This document shows positions 55,378 to 59,459 of a stretch of DNA of 59,459 nt, one piece after another. The notes under the pieces were generated by a model that saw nothing but the letters and a program-made list of their open reading frames with translations, ran no database searches and was not told the origin of the DNA. The translations under genes and the position numbers were made by a program. Each line of letters opens with the position of its first letter. Position 1 is the stretch's first letter. Source of the stretch: Thermincola ferriacetica (GTDB taxonomy: Bacteria > Bacillota > Thermincolia > Thermincolales > Thermincolaceae); the NCBI RefSeq assembly GCF_001263415.1, contig NZ_LGTE01000019.1, forward strand, positions 1-59,459, given 5' to 3'.

Positions 55378-56814
55378 GTGAAAAAATATGACGTTATTGT
55401 AGTAGGTGCAGGTCCGGCCGGTATTTTTACCTGTTATGAGTTGGCTTTAAAAGCCCCTCATATGAAGGTATTATTAATTGATAAGGGCCAGGACATTTAT
55501 AAACGGACCTGTCCGATTCTGCAAAAGAAACTGACCAAGTGCCCGCCTCCGACAGAGAAGAAAAAATCCGGCGGCTGCTTACCCGCCTGTTCGATAACAA
55601 ACGGTTTTGGCGGCGCCGGCGCTTATTCGGACGGAAAATTTAACATTACCACCGAATTTGGGGGTTGGATGACTGATTATCTGCCACCTTCTGAAGTATT
55701 AAATTTAATTAAATATGTTGATGCAATTAATATCAAACACGGCGCCAATTCAGTGGCCACAGACCCCAATAATCCGGCGGTAAAAGACATTGAAAAGCGC
55801 GGGCTTGCCGCCGGGCTGAAATTGCTGCGGGCCCAGGTAAGGCATTTGGGAACGGAACAAAACCTGGAAATTTTAAAAAGTATTTTTGAGTTTCTCAACG
55901 GGTACATTGATATGACATTTGCGACAGAGGTGGCCGATTTAATTACTGAAAAAACCGGCGAAAAATACAGGGTTAAGGGTGTTATTACAAAATCTGCAGA
56001 AAAATTCTATGCCGACAAAGTGGTCATTGCGCCCGGGCGGGACGGCTCGGAATGGTTTTCCGAAATTCTGAAACGGCACGGCCTGGAAATGGTCAATAAC
56101 CAGGTGGATATAGGGGTTCGTGTGGAAACCCTGGACATCATTATGGAAGAAATCAATGAACATTTATATGAAGGTAAGTTTATTTACAGGACTTCCGTTG
56201 GCACAACAGTCCGGAGTTTCTGTAACAACCCGTCCGGTCACGTGGTCATTGAAAACCATTCCGGTGTGATGCTGGCTAACGGCCATGCTTACAAAGATAA
56301 GAATTTAGGCAGTAACAATACAAACTTTGCCTTACTGGTTTCCCACAAATTCTCTTATCCTTTTGATAAGCCCATAGAGTATGCCAAGTCTATTTCCAGA
56401 CTGGCTAATGATTTATCCAATGGCAGTGTTTTGATTCAGAAATTCGGTGATATACTGAACGGCCGTAGATCAACAGAGAAAAGAATTAAGGAAGGTTTTG
56501 TGGAACCAACCCTAAAAGAGGCCGTACCCGGCAACCTGGCCCTGGTGTTGCCATACAATACAATGAAAAGTATCATAGAAATGATTCAGGCTCTGGATAA
56601 AGTGACGCCTGGGATTGCCTCAGAGCATACCCTGCTTTATGGTGTGGAAGCTAAGTTTTATTCTTCCCGCCCGAACCTGACCAATCATTTCGAAACGGAA
56701 ATAGAAGGTTTATACGCAGGCGGCGACGGGGCCGGTATTACCCGCGGCCTGGCTCAGGCCGGCGCTTGTGGTGTGGTTATAGCAAGAGATATTATTGACA
56801 AGATGCAAAAGTAA
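55378..56814 (+). CDS. FAD-dependent dehydrogenase (COG2509-type)
   Basis: About 478 residues. Dinucleotide-binding YDVIVVGAGPAGIFTCYELA at the N-terminus and YAGGDGAGITRGLAQAGACG at the C-terminus. A Cys-rich insertion (CPILQKKLTKCPPPTEK, CLPACSITNGFGGAGAYSDG) is typical of this uncharacterised oxidoreductase family. Substrate unknown. GTG 55378 is chosen because the FAD motif begins at once and GGGGTGG precedes it. Confidence 0.88.
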   Translation: MKKYDVIVVGAGPAGIFTCYELALKAPHMKVLLIDKGQDIYKRTCPILQKKLTKCPPPTEKKKSGGCLPACSITNGFGGAGAYSDGKFNITTEFGGWMTDYLPPSEVLNLIKYVDAINIKHGANSVATDPNNPAVKDIEKRGLAAGLKLLRAQVRHLGTEQNLEILKSIFEFLNGYIDMTFATEVADLITEKTGEKYRVKGVITKSAEKFYADKVVIAPGRDGSEWFSEILKRHGLEMVNNQVDIGVRVETLDIIMEEINEHLYEGKFIYRTSVGTTVRSFCNNPSGHVVIENHSGVMLANGHAYKDKNLGSNNTNFALLVSHKFSYPFDKPIEYAKSISRLANDLSNGSVLIQKFGDILNGRRSTEKRIKEGFVEPTLKEAVPGNLALVLPYNTMKSIIEMIQALDKVTPGIASEHTLLYGVEAKFYSSRPNLTNHFETEIEGLYAGGDGAGITRGLAQAGACGVVIARDIIDKMQK

Positions 56815-56818
56815 ACTT

Positions 56819-56846
56819 AACCCCTGTCTTACTGACAGGGGTTTAA
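56819..56846. terminator. bidirectional terminator between convergent genes
   Basis: AACCCCTGTC (56819-56828) and GACAGGGGTT (56834-56843), perfect 10-bp stem with T/A-rich flanks on both sides. Serves the plus-strand oxidoreductase and the minus-strand chemoreceptor. Confidence 0.85.
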
Positions 56847-56848
56847 AT

Positions 56849-58357
56849 TTACCGTAATCTGAAAAATTCCGATTCTTTACGCAGGTTTTTAATTAATTCG
56901 TCCAGTTTGTTAATGTCGGAAATAATCTGGTTGGTATTAATAGTAAACTGCTCTATGGAGGCGCTTATTTGCTGGGTTGAGGCTGCATTTTCTTCTGCTA
57001 TGCTGGAAATGTTTAGAATAGAATTATTGGCAGTGTCGCTTTCGGCAGACAATTCATCGGTAATCTTGTTGTTTTCCTCTGTAATTCCGGCGATAATGTT
57101 TATGGCCTCGGTTATCTCTTTACTTTGGTCCTTCATGTTATCCATGGCGGCATTAATTTCTTCTACCTGGGCCGCTGCCTTGTTTACAGCTTTGATGATA
57201 TTCCGCAACGCTGTTCCGGCCCGGTAAGCTACTTGAGCGCCTTCTTCAACGTCGGCTGTGGCTTTGGTCATTTCCTTGTTTACTTCTTCGGTTTCGAGTT
57301 GGATACCGGCAATCAGGGTCCTGATTTCTTCCGTTGATTTCCGGCTGTTTTCAGCAAGTTTTCTTACTTCGTCGGCGACAACAGCAAAGCCTTTACCGTG
57401 CTCACCGGCCCTTGCGGCTTCAATAGCTGCGTTCAGCGCCAGTAGATTGGTTTGTTCAGCAATATTATCAATGACTTGTACAATTTCGCCTATCTGGTTG
57501 GATCGTTCGATCAGGGAATTCATTTTTTGAGCTATGTTATCTACCATGGTTTTAATACCTTTTATATCTTCGATAGTTTCGTCCACCAGGTCTTTTCCTT
57601 CAGTTGCGGCGGCATAGCTGTTTTTGGTATCATCCACAATCAGTTTGGTATTATAGACCACTTTATCAATGGCTTCTGCTATTTTATTGATGGTTTCCAC
57701 TGTTCTTTTTACACTTTGATTTTGTTGGTAAGCGCTTTCTTTAACAACTTGCGATGCCTTGTTCAGTTTGCTGATAATGGCGGAAGTTCTGTGGATGTCT
57801 TCAGCTTGTGACTGGCTGCCGACAGAGATCTGTTGAATGGCCGCCGTTACCTGTTCAATAGCGGATAAGCTGTTCTGTGAGTTGCTATTTAAAGTATCGC
57901 TGGTTTTTACCGCATTGTCTATAGCCATGAAGATGTTGTAAAGGAACTTCTTCAGGTGTTTATACATCAGTTGCAAAGAATTGCCCAGGTCTTCGAGCTC
58001 GTCGTTGGTTTTAATGACTTCAATATTACTAATCTTTTCGGTTAAATCGCCGTTAGAAATCCGGTTGGTTAAATCTTTCAACAGTTTGACCGGCCTATTT
58101 ACATTGCGAATAAGGTAAACTGTGAAGCCCACCGATATAATAAGTACCACAACAATTATAATTCCCAACTGCCAGGCAAGGGCTTGCAGGTTTTCTTGCA
58201 CTATGCGGTTTATTACATCACTGTTTCCGGCCTTTGCGGCTATTAATTGATCGCCTATTCCTGCAAACTTAGTATAGGCTAAAACAGCTATGAGCACCAT
58301 GGACCAAAAAACAATAGTAAAGGCCCCGCAAATCTTATAGGCAATTTTGACTTTAAT
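56849..58357 (-). CDS. methyl-accepting chemotaxis protein with a minimal sensor loop, probable AUU start
   Basis: About 502 residues if started at ATT 58357. Two membrane helices (about 8-28 and 62-82) enclose only ~33 residues, so there is no room for a ligand-binding domain. HAMP follows ([20 protein letters not shown]), then the signalling domain with the hairpin tip [20 protein letters not shown] and [27 protein letters not shown] lies 9 bases before the ATT, and the 19 extra residues complete the first membrane helix; the first AUG (58300) would cut that helix in half and has no ribosome site. Confidence 0.88.
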   Translation of the reverse strand: MKVKIAYKICGAFTIVFWSMVLIAVLAYTKFAGIGDQLIAAKAGNSDVINRIVQENLQALAWQLGIIIVVVLIISVGFTVYLIRNVNRPVKLLKDLTNRISNGDLTEKISNIEVIKTNDELEDLGNSLQLMYKHLKKFLYNIFMAIDNAVKTSDTLNSNSQNSLSAIEQVTAAIQQISVGSQSQAEDIHRTSAIISKLNKASQVVKESAYQQNQSVKRTVETINKIAEAIDKVVYNTKLIVDDTKNSYAAATEGKDLVDETIEDIKGIKTMVDNIAQKMNSLIERSNQIGEIVQVIDNIAEQTNLLALNAAIEAARAGEHGKGFAVVADEVRKLAENSRKSTEEIRTLIAGIQLETEEVNKEMTKATADVEEGAQVAYRAGTALRNIIKAVNKAAAQVEEINAAMDNMKDQSKEITEAINIIAGITEENNKITDELSAESDTANNSILNISSIAEENAASTQQISASIEQFTINTNQIISDINKLDELIKNLRKESEFFRLR

Positions 58358-58540
58358 ATGTTTTCACCTCCGAAAATTAATAATAGAATCTATGTCCATT
58401 ATTCGACAAAGTTTTCCATTTTCCTTTTTTAAATATAGTAAAAGTGTAAATGAACTATTTTAAGAATTCCTGGAAGGAAAGGAACGGGAACTGCCGAAGT
58501 AAAAAGTACATCCTTTTACTTAAAAAATGAGGAGGGAAAT

Positions 58541-58960
58541 ATGGACTGGAAACTATTACCCCCTGATTTACAGGAGCTGGCCGAGCACCACACCCATCTT
58601 TGCCCCGGAGTCCTGATTGGTTATAAAGCCTGCAAGTATGCTGTGGACATTATCGGTCTGTCCGAAAATATGCTGGTTATTGCCGACAGGGAAAGCTGCG
58701 GTAACGACGCAGTGCGTTTCCTGTTAAAATGCGATTCGGAAGCAGGTAGTTTTATCTGCCGGAACGGAAATGGTTTCTCCTGGTCTTTTTACAACAAGGA
58801 TGAGGAAGAAGGGGTTACCCTTACCCTTAATGCCAATGTAATGAAACAGGTGTCGGGGGACAGGGAGCAGGCCATGTTATGGTTGCTTAATGTGCCTGCC
58901 GACGTATTGTTTACAGTACAGCCCTTTATACCGGAAGAAAACGGGAGCACTGGCGAATAG
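58541..58960 (+). CDS. FmdE-family protein
   Basis: 139 residues. HHTHLCPGVLIGYKACKYA is the His/Cys metal-binding start of the FmdE family (named for subunit E of formylmethanofuran dehydrogenase), and IADRESCGNDAVRFLLKC follows. The C-terminal zinc-ribbon Cys pairs seen in longer members are absent. Role unknown; often linked to molybdenum or other metal cofactors. GAGGAGGG before ATG 58541. Confidence 0.85.
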   Translation: MDWKLLPPDLQELAEHHTHLCPGVLIGYKACKYAVDIIGLSENMLVIADRESCGNDAVRFLLKCDSEAGSFICRNGNGFSWSFYNKDEEEGVTLTLNANVMKQVSGDREQAMLWLLNVPADVLFTVQPFIPEENGSTGE

Positions 58961-59459
58961 GGGTGATTAAGCACTTTGGGGAACTTAAATATTTTCCCGA
59001 GCGAGGCTCCAGTTTAATCCGCAACCACAGAGCCCACAGAGGACACGGAGAATTAATGGTAAAAGGTGTTTTCTCTGTGTTCTCTGAGCTCTCTGGGGTA
59101 TTTTCTGCAACCCAAAGAAAACATTCAAGTAATGACCTCTCTGTGGTAAATCGTTTCCGCCTGCAACCCCGGAGCAACGTTTGTTTCACCGGGCAGTGGC
59201 TCCTATTTTTCTTTCTCCCCTCCTACGGCAGGATAGGGAGGTTCTCCGCCTACCGTTTGGGAGCGACTGCGCCCGCAAACCCGCTGCCGGGCAGGCAGGG
59301 AGTTCCCGCATGCCCGAAGATGGCGAAAATACTGTTTTGAGGCTTTACTACTGCATTTACTCTGCAGGATATCAAAAAACCGCTGCACATTAAAGTGATG
59401 AGTTGCGACTTAGTGGAGGGCGGCAAGCCTGTGTTTACGACAGTGAGGGCTTGAAATTG
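58961..59459. other. gene-free stretch with an inverted-repeat element
   Basis: No supported gene in the last 500 bases. The first part holds the CACAGAG-rich inverted repeat (next entry); the rest, GC-richer, shows only short chance open frames. Confidence 0.5.
59025..59098. repeat. CACAGAG-type imperfect inverted repeat
   Basis: The left arm 59025-59052 is built from CCACAGAG and CACAGAGGACACGGAGAA; the right arm 59071-59098 (TTCTCTGTGTTCTCTGAG and on) is largely its reverse complement across an 18-base spacer. A further CTCTGTGG at 59139-59146 matches the left tip. It looks like a short palindromic interspersed repeat, of a CACAGAG-rich type I recall from intergenic DNA of varied bacteria. 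Confidence 0.65.

Overview
The window looks like a chromosomal segment of an anaerobic, low-to-moderate G+C Firmicute of the Clostridia, probably Peptococcaceae/Desulfotomaculum-like. This is an inference from gene content (AUG/GUG/UUG starts behind strong GGAGG sites, a B12-dependent diol dehydratase microcompartment, a Crp/Fnr regulator, Mrp plus NifX-like proteins, and a candidate selenoprotein). No rRNA, tRNA or CRISPR array was seen.

Layout. (1) 1-6.2 kb is an AT-rich accessory stretch: small secreted or membrane proteins of unknown function mixed with decayed insertion sequences (IS110-, IS21/IstB- and IS3/IS481-like) and a methyl-accepting chemotaxis fragment. (2) 6.2-11.1 kb holds a VOC protein, a YyaL/SPATA20-type thioredoxin-domain protein, an MntA-HepT toxin-antitoxin pair and an MFS permease. 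(3) 11.2-15.0 kb is an ion-resistance island: a fluoride riboswitch followed by two CrcB/Fluc genes and a DUF190 gene, then a CopZ-like iron-sulfur metallochaperone whose true start lies upstream of an in-frame UGA (candidate selenocysteine), and a ClC transporter. (4) 15.0-18.4 kb is a gene graveyard: a decayed second MntA/HepT pair, a Wadjet JetA fragment fused to a nucleotidyltransferase fragment, a DUF6544 fragment and an IS1182-type transposase remnant, with two intact small genes of unknown function between them. (5) 18.4-29.9 kb is a complete urea module: a promoter-rich leader, the ABC urea importer urtABCDE, urease ureABC with accessory genes ureEFGD, and a DUF1097 membrane protein. 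(6) 30-51 kb is a complete microcompartment locus: acetate kinase, a PocR-domain histidine kinase with an AraC-type response regulator, then one long run pduA-B-C-D-E-G-H, a BMC protein with a long tail, pduJ-L, eutJ, a flavoprotein, pduN-O-P-S-T and gldA, closed by a strong terminator and followed by lrgAB. (7) 51-59.5 kb has a Crp/Fnr regulator, a pyridoxamine-oxidase-like protein, a FixC remnant, a PHP phosphatase, an Mrp ATPase with a His-rich NifX-like partner, a FAD oxidoreductase, a chemoreceptor with a probable AUU start, an FmdE-like protein and a terminal inverted-repeat sequence.

How the parts work together. Urea would be imported by UrtABCDE and split to ammonia and CO2 by the nickel urease. 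The microcompartment would take glycerol or 1,2-propanediol through the B12 dehydratase (PduCDE, repaired by PduGH, with cofactor from PduO and PduS) to an aldehyde inside a PduA/B/J/N/T shell. PduP and PduL convert the aldehyde to an acyl-CoA and acyl-phosphate, and the acetate kinase harvests ATP. The PocR-kinase and AraC regulator just upstream are the likely diol/glycerol sensor. The best candidates for something new are the UGA-containing CopZ-like gene, the tailed BMC protein with a lumenal flavoprotein, and a structured non-coding stretch behind the IS110 remnant.
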